A DNA stretch of 38,862 bases from an uncultured Lachnospiraceae bacterium (lineage in GTDB: Bacteria > Bacillota > Clostridia > Lachnospirales > Lachnospiraceae), in assembly GCA_947593735.1 (NCBI GenBank), contig CANQDT010000024.1, positions 1 through 38,862 on the forward strand, given 5' to 3'. The notes under the pieces are model-generated. The model made no database searches. It was not told where the DNA came from and saw nothing but the letters and a program-made list of their open reading frames with translations. Positions 1-6,637 of this stretch are shown in pieces; within the stretch, counting starts at the first letter, position 1; every line of letters begins with the position of its first letter. A program made the translations under genes and the position numbers.

Positions 1-2
1 GC

Positions 3-968
3 GCGCAGGGACCGGACGCCGGCACGCTCGGCGCGAGGGCGGTGATCGGCGGCTGCGTCGGGACTTCCAACGTGCTGTGCGGGGAATTATATGACATCCC
101 GGTAAAGGGAACGCACGCCCACAGCTGGATCATGAGCTTTCCCGATGAATATACGGCGTTCCGGACATACGCGTCGCTGTACCCGGACGCGTGCATCCTT
201 CTTGTAGATACCTACGATACGCTCAAATCGGGCGTGCCGAACGCCATCCGCGTATTCCGGGAAATGCGGGAAGCGGGGATCCATCCTGCTTATTACGGCA
301 TCCGCCTGGACAGCGGCGACCTTGCCTATCTTTCCAAAAAAGCGAGAAAGATGCTGGATGAGGCGGGCTTTTCCGATGCGGTGATTTCCGCGTCGAGCGA
401 TCTGGACGAGTATGTCATTGAAAGCCTGAAAGCGCAGGGAGCGGCGATCACTTCGTGGGGAGTCGGCACCAATCTGATCACGTCCTCCGATTGCCCGGCA
501 TTCGGCGGCGTTTATAAGCTGGCGGCGATCCTTGACGAGAAAACGGGCGAATATATCCCGAAGATCAAGATATCGGAAAACCCGGTGAAAGTAACAAATC
601 CGGGCAACAAGACGGTGTTCCGGATCTATGACAGGGAGACCGGGAAGCTGCGCGCGGACATTATCGCCCTCGCGGACGAAACCATTGATGAAAAGGAAGA
701 TCTGCGGATCTTTGACCCGATCGATACATGGAAACATTTGACGATCGAAGCGGGGACCTATACGGTCCGGGAACTGCTCGTCCCGATCTTTAAGAAAGGA
801 CAATGTTTCTATGAGTCGCCGAAGGTCATGGAGATCCGGGACTATTGCCAGCAGGAGCTGAATACGCTTTGGGACGAGACAAGGCGGTTCGTAAATCCCC
901 ACCGGGTTTATGTCGACCTGTCGCAGAAGCTGTATGACCTGAAGAAGAGACTGTTGGATCAGAAATAA
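3..968 (+). CDS. pncB: Nicotinate phosphoribosyltransferase, 3' part (gene begins before the window)
   Basis: This enzyme makes nicotinate mononucleotide from nicotinate and PRPP with ATP in the NAD salvage pathway, in the cytosol. The reading frame is already open at base 3, encoding AQGPDAGTLGA before the first internal methionine, so the true start lies upstream. Family landmarks are GGCVGTSNVL, the HSWIMSF segment, GIRLDSGDL (phosphate/ribose-binding region), SSDLDE and WGVGTNLITS followed by GGVYKLAA. About 320 residues are visible, so roughly the C-terminal two thirds of a protein usually near 480 residues. It ends at TAA 966-968 and faces the convergent cyclophilin gene across a shared hairpin. 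The family call is firm; expression and upstream partners cannot be seen. Confidence 0.95.
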   Translation, partial: AQGPDAGTLGARAVIGGCVGTSNVLCGELYDIPVKGTHAHSWIMSFPDEYTAFRTYASLYPDACILLVDTYDTLKSGVPNAIRVFREMREAGIHPAYYGIRLDSGDLAYLSKKARKMLDEAGFSDAVISASSDLDEYVIESLKAQGAAITSWGVGTNLITSSDCPAFGGVYKLAAILDEKTGEYIPKIKISENPVKVTNPGNKTVFRIYDRETGKLRADIIALADETIDEKEDLRIFDPIDTWKHLTIEAGTYTVRELLVPIFKKGQCFYESPKVMEIRDYCQQELNTLWDETRRFVNPHRVYVDLSQKLYDLKKRLLDQK

Positions 969-981
969 CCGGCGTCCGGCT

Positions 982-1040
982 GTTCCGGCAGGGAACGGGC
1001 TTCCGATGTGCTTTTCAGGGAAGCCGTTCCCTGCCGGAAC
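982..1040. terminator. Shared bidirectional hairpin between convergent pncB and ppiB
   Basis: Arms at 982-1004 and 1019-1040 are complementary over about 22 bp with one extra G in the left arm, around a loop of about 14 nt. The hairpin sits 14 nt after the pncB stop and 15 nt after the ppiB stop on the other strand. Neither side has a classic long T tract, so it may act as a weak terminator or as an mRNA 3'-end stabiliser for both transcripts. Confidence 0.6.
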
Positions 1041-1055
1041 CAGACCGGCGCCCGG

Positions 1056-1583
1056 TCAGGAAACCGTTTCCGGTTCCGGATAGGAGACGCCGAACGTATC
1101 GACGGTCATTGTCCGGATCCGCTGCGGTTTCAGGGGCTTATCCATCGGATCCCGCTCGGCGGAGACGATCCGGTCGACGACGTCCATTCCTTCCAGGATC
1201 CTGCCAAACGCCGCGTACGCTCCATCCAGGTGGGGCGCTTTTTCATGCATGATGAAAAACTGGGATCCGGCTGAATCCGGCGCCATCGCGCGCGCCATGG
1301 ACAGGACGCCCGCGTCGTGCGCGAGCGGGTTCCCGAAGCCGTTCTGGGCAAATTCGCCGCGGATCGAGTAACCGGGATTGCCGGTCCCGGTTCCGTTCGG
1401 GCAGCCGCCCTGGATCATGAAGCCGGGAATGACCCGGTGAAAGGTCAGACCGTCGTAGAAGCCCTTCTGGATCAGGGAGATAAAGTTATTGACGGTATTC
1501 GGCGCAATGGAGGGATATAATTCCGCTGTCATTACGCTTCCGTCTTCCATCGTGATCGTTACGATCGGATTTTTCTTTTCCAT
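1056..1583 (-). CDS. ppiB: Peptidyl-prolyl cis-trans isomerase, cyclophilin type
   Basis: A single-domain cyclophilin of 175 residues that speeds proline isomerisation during protein folding. No signal peptide is seen, so it is cytosolic. Core motifs are FHRVIPGFMIQGG (catalytic Arg/Phe region), the GSQFFI strand and AAFGRILEGMDVVDRI near the C-terminus. The length is normal for bacterial PpiB. The start ATG at 1581-1583 is preceded on the minus strand by GAAAGGA. It is transcribed leftward from the left half of a mirror-image promoter pair and is convergent with pncB. It has no operon partner in view. Confidence 0.93.
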   Translation of the reverse strand: MEKKNPIVTITMEDGSVMTAELYPSIAPNTVNNFISLIQKGFYDGLTFHRVIPGFMIQGGCPNGTGTGNPGYSIRGEFAQNGFGNPLAHDAGVLSMARAMAPDSAGSQFFIMHEKAPHLDGAYAAFGRILEGMDVVDRIVSAERDPMDKPLKPQRIRTMTVDTFGVSYPEPETVS

Positions 1584-1623
1584 TTCTTTTTTCCTTTCTC
1601 TGCATGGTCAATGATTCTGTGCT

Positions 1624-1652
1624 ATTTTACTATGTTTCCAGCCGGACGTCAA
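1624..1652 (-). promoter_or_regulatory. Sigma-A-type promoter of ppiB
   Basis: Read on the minus strand, TTGACG (1647-1652) and TAAAAT (1624-1629) are separated by 17 nt. The transcription start would be near 1617, giving a leader of about 35 nt before the cyclophilin ATG. It is almost a mirror copy of the promoter facing right at 1712-1740. Confidence 0.7.
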
Positions 1653-1711
1653 CGACAGGCTGACAGAACGGGCAGATCGGGCGAAACGGCGGCTCGCCGG
1701 GGCATCCGGCG

Positions 1712-1740
1712 TTGACGCAGAGGCGGAAACATAGTAAAAT
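1712..1740 (+). promoter_or_regulatory. Sigma-A-type promoter of the DUF445 gene
   Basis: TTGACG (1712-1717) and TAAAAT (1735-1740) are spaced by 17 nt, with a predicted start near 1747 and the DUF445 SD AGGAGG at 1781-1786. The -10 block GGAAACATAGTAAAAT is identical to that of the divergent ppiB promoter. Confidence 0.7.
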
Positions 1741-1796
1741 GGCACAAAAATGACCGGGCTCCATGTCCGGAAAGTCAGTCAGGAGGACAGACAATC

Positions 1797-2681
1797 ATGC
1801 GTTTTTTGATTCCAATTCTTGTCGGTACAGTTATCGGTCTTGTGACCAACGGGATCGCGATCCGGATGCTGTTCCGACCGTTCCGCCCGGTCCGGATAGG
1901 GAAATTCCGGCTTCCTTTTACGCCGGGTCTGATCCCGCGGGAACAAAAAAGAGTCGCCCATTCGATCGGATTGCTGGTGGCGGAGGAACTGCTGGATCCG
2001 GAGACGATGCGGGAGACGCTGCTGAAACCGAGCGTCCGGGAGACGTTTGACCGCCAGATCGACCAGATGGCGGCAAAGGCGTTGGAGAGCGATTGGACGC
2101 TGCTTGACTATATGCAGACGGGAGAAAAGGGGAGCGCCGTGGAAAAAGGGCTGCTTGCCGTCAACAAAACGGTGATCCGGAAAATAACGGACGAGGTGCG
2201 CGGTATGGACGTGGGAGGTCTCATTGTGGATCATTTTGCCGACGATGTGATCGGCGGGCTGAACCCGATGATCATCGGTCTCCTCGGAGGCGCCATCGAC
2301 TCGATCCGCGATTCCATCAAAAATAAGATCAACGAGATCGTCGATGAGCGCGCGGAGGATATCATCACGGATTTTGTCGACCGGAAGATGGACCAGTGGA
2401 TCCAGATCCCGTTATCCGACGCGGCGCGGAAAGCGCAGCCTTATCTGCCGGAGCTGAAAGAACTGGCATGGGAGGCGTACGTCCGGCTTATTGAAAATAA
2501 ATTGCGCGCGGCGCTGGAGACGCTGGATCTGCAGCAGGTCGTGGAAGAAAAGATCGCTTCGTACGACGTTCGGGAACTGGAACGGCTGCTCATGGGTCTG
2601 ATGAAAAAAGAACTGGGAGCGATCGTCTATCTGGGCGGGGTGCTTGGAGCCGCCATGGGATTTGTCAGCGCGTTTTTTTAA
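1797..2681 (+). CDS. DUF445 family membrane protein (YheB-like)
   Basis: A 294-residue protein with a hydrophobic N-terminus (MRFLIPILVGTVIGLVTNGI) followed by MLFRPFRP and TPGLIPREQKRVA, the characteristic opening of DUF445 proteins. A second hydrophobic segment closes the protein (about 273-294), with a long, mostly helical, charged middle that would lie between two membrane anchors. It is shorter than B. subtilis YheB, which from memory is about 375 residues; the missing part appears to be in the middle. YheB-type proteins have been linked to the spore surface region, but the biochemical role is unknown. The start is fixed by AGGAGG at 1781-1786. The adjacent spore-coat genes fit a spore connection but do not prove it. 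Confidence 0.85.
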   Translation: MRFLIPILVGTVIGLVTNGIAIRMLFRPFRPVRIGKFRLPFTPGLIPREQKRVAHSIGLLVAEELLDPETMRETLLKPSVRETFDRQIDQMAAKALESDWTLLDYMQTGEKGSAVEKGLLAVNKTVIRKITDEVRGMDVGGLIVDHFADDVIGGLNPMIIGLLGGAIDSIRDSIKNKINEIVDERAEDIITDFVDRKMDQWIQIPLSDAARKAQPYLPELKELAWEAYVRLIENKLRAALETLDLQQVVEEKIASYDVRELERLLMGLMKKELGAIVYLGGVLGAAMGFVSAFF

Positions 2682-2687
2682 AAAAAA

Positions 2688-2717
2688 GAATAAGATCCTT
2701 TCCTTTGTCCCATACTA
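2688..2717 (+). promoter_or_regulatory. Sigma-G-type (forespore) promoter for the coat-protein pair
   Basis: GAATA (2688-2692) and CATACTA (2711-2717) are separated by 18 nt. They match the known sigma-G consensus (-35 GHATR, 17-18 nt, -10 CATWHTA) at every position. The predicted start near 2724 leaves about 20 nt before the SD. No sigma-A-like alternative is visible in this 75-nt gap. Confidence 0.6.
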
Positions 2718-2756
2718 AACAGGCAAAGAGTAATGAGATGAATGGAGGGAATGAAT

Positions 2757-2942
2757 ATGTCGAATTTGTCAGAAATGGAACTGCAGAACTTACGTCACCT
2801 GATCGGCGCCCACGATAACATCCACTGTAAGCTGAGCGCGTATGCGGACGCATGTACAGACGAGCAGGTAAAACAGTATTTTACCAAATCCGCGCAGTGC
2901 GCCGTGGATACCAAAACAAAACTGATGGGATTTTTGAATTAG
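2757..2942 (+). CDS. Small CotF-like spore coat-associated protein (61 aa)
   Basis: A 61-residue soluble helical protein beginning MSNLSEMELQNLRHLIGAH. The pattern of an N-terminal helix with HLIGAHDN, then a segment ending in KTKLMGFLN, resembles the short partner proteins encoded next to CotF-domain proteins in clostridial spore formers. ATG 2757 is preferred because GGAGGG (2744-2749) lies 7 nt upstream; in-frame ATGs at 2742 and 2751 overlap or abut that SD. The stop TAG (2940-2942) is fused to the SD of the next gene (TAGGAGG), so the two are translated as a pair. The exact function is unknown; the coat role is inferred from the neighbour and the sigma-G-like promoter. Confidence 0.7.
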   Translation: MSNLSEMELQNLRHLIGAHDNIHCKLSAYADACTDEQVKQYFTKSAQCAVDTKTKLMGFLN

Positions 2943-2954
2943 GAGGCGAACGAA

Positions 2955-3206
2955 ATGGAAATGCAGGAAAAAGTAATGGTAGCAGACGCCCTGGCGGGAA
3001 TGAACGCCAGCTTGAAGTCGTACGCGGATTTTATTTCACAGACGGAGCATCCGGAGCTTCGCCAGACGCTGATCCAGATCCGAAATTCCGACGAGGCGTC
3101 CCAGTTTGAGTTGTTTCATCTTGCGAAGGCAAAAGGATATTATGTCCCGGCGGCGAACGCGACGCAGGAAGAGATCCAGAATGTGAAAAGCACGTTCAGC
3201 CGTTAG
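2955..3206 (+). CDS. CotF-domain spore coat protein (83 aa)
   Basis: An 83-residue protein with the CotF-type pattern: an N-terminal helical segment (VMVADALAGMNASLKSYADF), a second helix TLIQIRNSDEASQFELFHLA, and the family's typical AKGYYVPAANATQEEI tail motif with Tyr-Tyr-Pro. Such proteins are ferritin-like two-helix structural components of the spore coat. The start ATG 2955 follows AGGAGG at 2941-2946, which overlaps the stop of the preceding gene. The second gene of a two-gene unit controlled by a sigma-G-like promoter. The family call is good; its place in the coat layers cannot be told. Confidence 0.8.
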   Translation: MEMQEKVMVADALAGMNASLKSYADFISQTEHPELRQTLIQIRNSDEASQFELFHLAKAKGYYVPAANATQEEIQNVKSTFSR

Positions 3207-3249
3207 CGGAAACGGCGGTTTACGCCGGCATGGCTCCCGCAAGTGAGTC

Positions 3250-3279
3250 TTGACAAGTCAGATCGGTCTGGTGTATAAT
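3250..3279 (+). promoter_or_regulatory. Sigma-A promoter of ileS
   Basis: Perfect TTGACA (3250-3255) and perfect TATAAT (3274-3279) with an 18-nt spacer. The predicted start near 3286 gives a leader of about 190 nt before the ileS ATG. Confidence 0.85.
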
Positions 3280-3285
3280 CACATG

Positions 3286-3467
3286 AAATTGTGAAAAGAC
3301 AAGCGATGTATGACAAAATTGGAAATGCAGAGAAAAGTATAGCGAGTCAGGGACGGTGAGAGCCTGACAGAGTAGACCACTCACGCTCTCATCCTTTAAG
3401 GATGAGAGCGCTTTTCTTATTTGCGGCTGTGAGGCGGGACCGCCTACATTGTTTTCATATCAGGAGG
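3286..3467 (+). promoter_or_regulatory. ileS leader RNA: T-box-like element with attenuator hairpin
   Basis: The leader contains a hairpin GTCAGG (3346-3351) / CCTGAC (3363-3368) whose loop holds GGTGAGA. It is preceded by AGTA (3336-3339) and a 5' segment AAGCGATG (3301-3308) that can pair with CATCCTT (3390-3396). These are features of a T-box Stem I. A perfect 11-bp hairpin (3384-3394 / 3400-3410) followed by CTTTTCTTAT looks like an intrinsic terminator and competes with the base of that stem. Further on, GGGACCGC (3436-3443) resembles the T-box core. CCGCCT (3440-3445) can pair, with one mismatch, with the SD AGGAGG (3462-3467). I cannot place an isoleucine specifier with confidence, so whether this is a true tRNA-sensing T-box is open. 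Confidence 0.55.
3384..3420 (+). terminator. Intrinsic terminator/attenuator hairpin in the ileS leader
   Basis: An 11-bp perfect stem (CGCTCTCATCC with GGATGAGAGCG) with loop TTTAA and a T-rich tail. It is located 66 nt before the ileS start and about 100 nt after the promoter, the expected place for transcription attenuation. Confidence 0.75.
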
Positions 3468-3475
3468 AAAATATT

Positions 3476-6400
3476 ATGTACGACAAAGTTTCAGCCAGCC
3501 TGAATTTTGTGGACCGGGAAAAGAAGATCGAACAGTTCTGGAAAGACCGCCACATCTTTCAGAAAAGTATTGATAACAGAAAAGACTGCGATACGTATAC
3601 GTTTTACGACGGGCCGCCGACCGCCAACGGCAAGCCGCATATCGGTCATGTGCTGACCCGCGTGATCAAGGATATGATCCCCCGTTATCAGACGATGAAG
3701 GGTCGCCAGGTCCTGCGCAAAGCGGGATGGGATACCCACGGGCTCCCGGTTGAGCTGGAGGTTGAAAAGCTGCTGGGGCTCGACGGCAAGGAACAGATCG
3801 AGGAATACGGACTGGAACCGTTCATTGAAAAGTGCAAGGAATCCGTATGGAAATACAAGGGTATGTGGGAAGACTTTTCCTCAACCGTAGGCTTCTGGGC
3901 GGATATGGACGACCCCTATGTTACATATGATAATGATTTTATTGAGTCGGAATGGTGGGCACTGAAGAAGATCTGGGAAAAAGGATTGCTGTACAAAGGA
4001 TACAAGATCGTGCCGTACTGCCCGCGGTGCGGGACGCCTCTGTCGAGCCACGAGGTGGCGCAGGGGTATAAGGATGTAAAGGAAACGTCCTGTATCGCCC
4101 GGTTCCGGGTAAAAGGCGCGGAGAACGAATATATCCTGGCATGGACGACGACGCCGTGGACGCTCCCGTCCAATGTGGCGCTCTGTGTGAACCCGGATGA
4201 ATCCTATGTAAAGGTGGCAAACGACGGGCGGATCTATTATATGGCGGAAGCGCTGCTGGATTCTGTCCTTGAAGGCGAATATGAGATTCTGGAGCGCTAT
4301 GTCGGCAAAGATCTGGAATATAAAGAATACGAACCGTTATTCCCTTACGCCAATCCGAAGGAAAAAGCGTTTTATGTTACCTGCGACTCGTATGTAACGC
4401 TCACGGACGGTACGGGCGTCGTGCATATCGCGCCGGCGTTCGGCGAGGACGACGCGGCGGTCGGGCGCAAATATGGGCTTCCGTTTGTGCAGCTCGTTGA
4501 CGCGAAAGGAGAATTTGTCAGGGAAGTGACGCCGTGGGCGGGACAATTCTGCAAGGATGTGGATCCCGCGATCATGAAGGATCTGGACGAGCGCGGGCTT
4601 TTGTTCAAAGCGCTTCCGTTCGAGCACAGCTACCCGTTCTGCTGGAGATGCGATACGCCGCTTCTCTACTACGCGCGCGACAGCTGGTTTATCCGGATGA
4701 CGGAAGTGAAGGACGATCTGATCGCCAACAACAATACGATCCATTGGATCCCGGAGAGCATCGGGAAAGGCAGGTTCGGCGACTGGCTTGAAAACGTACA
4801 GGACTGGGGCATCAGCCGCAACCGGTACTGGGGAACGCCGCTCAATATCTGGGAATGTGAGTGCGGGCACCGCCATGCGGTCGGCTCGATCGAGGAATTA
4901 AAGAGTATGTCCCCCGATTGCCCGGACGATATCGAACTGCACCGGCCGTTCATCGACGAAGTTACCATCACATGCCCGGAATGTGGGGGCAGTATGCATC
5001 GGGTCAGCGAAGTGATCGACTGCTGGTTCGATTCCGGTGCGATGCCGTTTGCGCAGTGGCATTATCCGTTTGAAAACAAAGAGATTTTTGACCGGCATTT
5101 CCCGGCGGATTTTATATCCGAGGCGGTGGACCAGACGAGAGGGTGGTTTTATTCCCTGCTCGCGGTTTCTACGCTGATCTTCAATCAGGCGCCGTACCGG
5201 AATGTCATCGTGCTCGGGCACGTACAGGATGAGAACGGACAGAAGATGAGCAAATCAAAAGGGAACGCGGTTGATCCGTTTGAAGCGCTCGAAGAATTTG
5301 GGGCGGACGCGATCCGGTGGTACTTCTATATCAACAGCGCCCCCTGGCTCCCGAACCGGTTCCATAAAGGCGCGGTCGTGGAAGGTCAGAGGAAGTTCAT
5401 GGGGACCCTGTGGAATACCTATGCGTTTTATGTCCTGTATGCGGAGATAGATCAGTTCAATCCGATGGAGCATACAATAGAATATGAGACGCTTCCTGTG
5501 ATGGATAAATGGCTGTTGTCCCGGTTAAATTCCATGGTAAAAGCGGTGGATGAAAATCTTGGCGCGTACCGGATCCCGGAAGCGGCAAGGGCGCTGGAGG
5601 ATTTTGTCGATGAGATGAGCAACTGGTATGTGAGAAGGAGCCGGGAGCGGTTCTGGGCAAAGGGAATGCCGCAGGATAAGGTCAACGCGTACATGACCCT
5701 GTATACCGCGCTCGTCACGACGGCGAAAGCCGCCAGCCCGATGATCCCGTTTATGACGGAGGATATGTACCAGAATCTGGTCGTCGGTTTGGACGAAACC
5801 GCTCCGGAGAGCGTCCATCTGTGCGATTTTCCGGCGTGGGAGGAATCGAAGATCGACACGAAGCTGGAAGAAGATATGGAAGAAGTCCTGAAAGTGGTCG
5901 TCCTGGGACGCGCCGCGCGCAACAGCGCGGCGATCAAAAACAGGCAGCCGATCGGCAGGATGTTCCTGAAAGCGGAGCATCCGCTGTCCGAGTTTTATCA
6001 GGAGATCATCCGGGAAGAATTAAATGTAAAAGAAGTGGTGTTCACGGACGATGTGAGGGAGTTTACCACATATCGCTTCAAGCCGCAGATGAGGACGGTC
6101 GGGCCGAAATACGGAAAGCTCCTGAACGGGATCCGCACGGCGCTGACCGAGATCGACGGGAACGACGCGATGGACCAGCTCCGCGAAACCGGACTGCTCA
6201 CGCTCGATATCGACGGCGCGCGGGTCGATCTGACCATGGACGACGTCCTGACCGAGATGACGCAGAAGGAAGGCTATGTCTCCGAGACGGACAACGGCAT
6301 TACGGTCGTGCTGGACACCAATCTGACGGAGGAATTAGTGGAAGAAGGAAATGTAAGGGAAATTATCAGTAAGATCCAGACAATGAGAAAAGAAGCCGCT

Positions 6401-6601
6401 TTCCAGGTGACTGACAAGATCAACGTCTATGTCAACAGCAATGAGAAAGTAGAAAAGGTCATCATGGACAACGCGGATGAGATCAAGGAGAATGTCCTTG
6501 CGGAAAGCATTGTGATCGGCGGTACGAAGGGGTTCACAAAAGAATGGAACATAAATGGGGAAACTGTGACATTGGCTGTGGAGAATATCAGCTCGAAATA
6601 G
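3476..6601 (+). CDS. ileS: Isoleucyl-tRNA synthetase (IleRS2-like)
   Basis: A class I aminoacyl-tRNA synthetase of 1041 residues that charges tRNA-Ile in the cytosol. The signature motifs are HIGH at residues 55-58 (KPHIGH) and KMSKS at 590-594. The connective editing domain between them includes WTTTPWTLPSN. There is an internal CPRCGTP and a CPECGG zinc-type pair. GWDTHGLPVELEVEK and the tract IPRYQTMKGRQVLRKAGW resemble the eukaryote-like second IleRS clade rather than the common bacterial type (which has GWDCHGLPIE). The start ATG 3476 is fixed by AGGAGG at 3462-3467; an in-frame start at 3449 would lie upstream of that SD. It follows an attenuator leader and is 36 nt ahead of glgP. The clade assignment is from motif memory, not a tree. 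Confidence 0.97.
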   Translation: MYDKVSASLNFVDREKKIEQFWKDRHIFQKSIDNRKDCDTYTFYDGPPTANGKPHIGHVLTRVIKDMIPRYQTMKGRQVLRKAGWDTHGLPVELEVEKLLGLDGKEQIEEYGLEPFIEKCKESVWKYKGMWEDFSSTVGFWADMDDPYVTYDNDFIESEWWALKKIWEKGLLYKGYKIVPYCPRCGTPLSSHEVAQGYKDVKETSCIARFRVKGAENEYILAWTTTPWTLPSNVALCVNPDESYVKVANDGRIYYMAEALLDSVLEGEYEILERYVGKDLEYKEYEPLFPYANPKEKAFYVTCDSYVTLTDGTGVVHIAPAFGEDDAAVGRKYGLPFVQLVDAKGEFVREVTPWAGQFCKDVDPAIMKDLDERGLLFKALPFEHSYPFCWRCDTPLLYYARDSWFIRMTEVKDDLIANNNTIHWIPESIGKGRFGDWLENVQDWGISRNRYWGTPLNIWECECGHRHAVGSIEELKSMSPDCPDDIELHRPFIDEVTITCPECGGSMHRVSEVIDCWFDSGAMPFAQWHYPFENKEIFDRHFPADFISEAVDQTRGWFYSLLAVSTLIFNQAPYRNVIVLGHVQDENGQKMSKSKGNAVDPFEALEEFGADAIRWYFYINSAPWLPNRFHKGAVVEGQRKFMGTLWNTYAFYVLYAEIDQFNPMEHTIEYETLPVMDKWLLSRLNSMVKAVDENLGAYRIPEAARALEDFVDEMSNWYVRRSRERFWAKGMPQDKVNAYMTLYTALVTTAKAASPMIPFMTEDMYQNLVVGLDETAPESVHLCDFPAWEESKIDTKLEEDMEEVLKVVVLGRAARNSAAIKNRQPIGRMFLKAEHPLSEFYQEIIREELNVKEVVFTDDVREFTTYRFKPQMRTVGPKYGKLLNGIRTALTEIDGNDAMDQLRETGLLTLDIDGARVDLTMDDVLTEMTQKEGYVSETDNGITVVLDTNLTEELVEEGNVREIISKIQTMRKEAAFQVTDKINVYVNSNEKVEKVIMDNADEIKENVLAESIVIGGTKGFTKEWNINGETVTLAVENISSK

Positions 6602-6637
6602 AGCGTAGAAAAGCGAACGGAAAGGCAGAAACCAATT

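Noticed and set aside
42-44. ATG at 42 as the start of the first gene
   Set aside because: Conserved family sequence is in frame upstream to the window edge, so this is an internal codon.
3207-3235. GC-rich inverted repeat after the CotF gene as a terminator
   Set aside because: The stem (around GGCGGTTTACGCC) is short and has no T tract; transcription may end there but the sequence does not show it.
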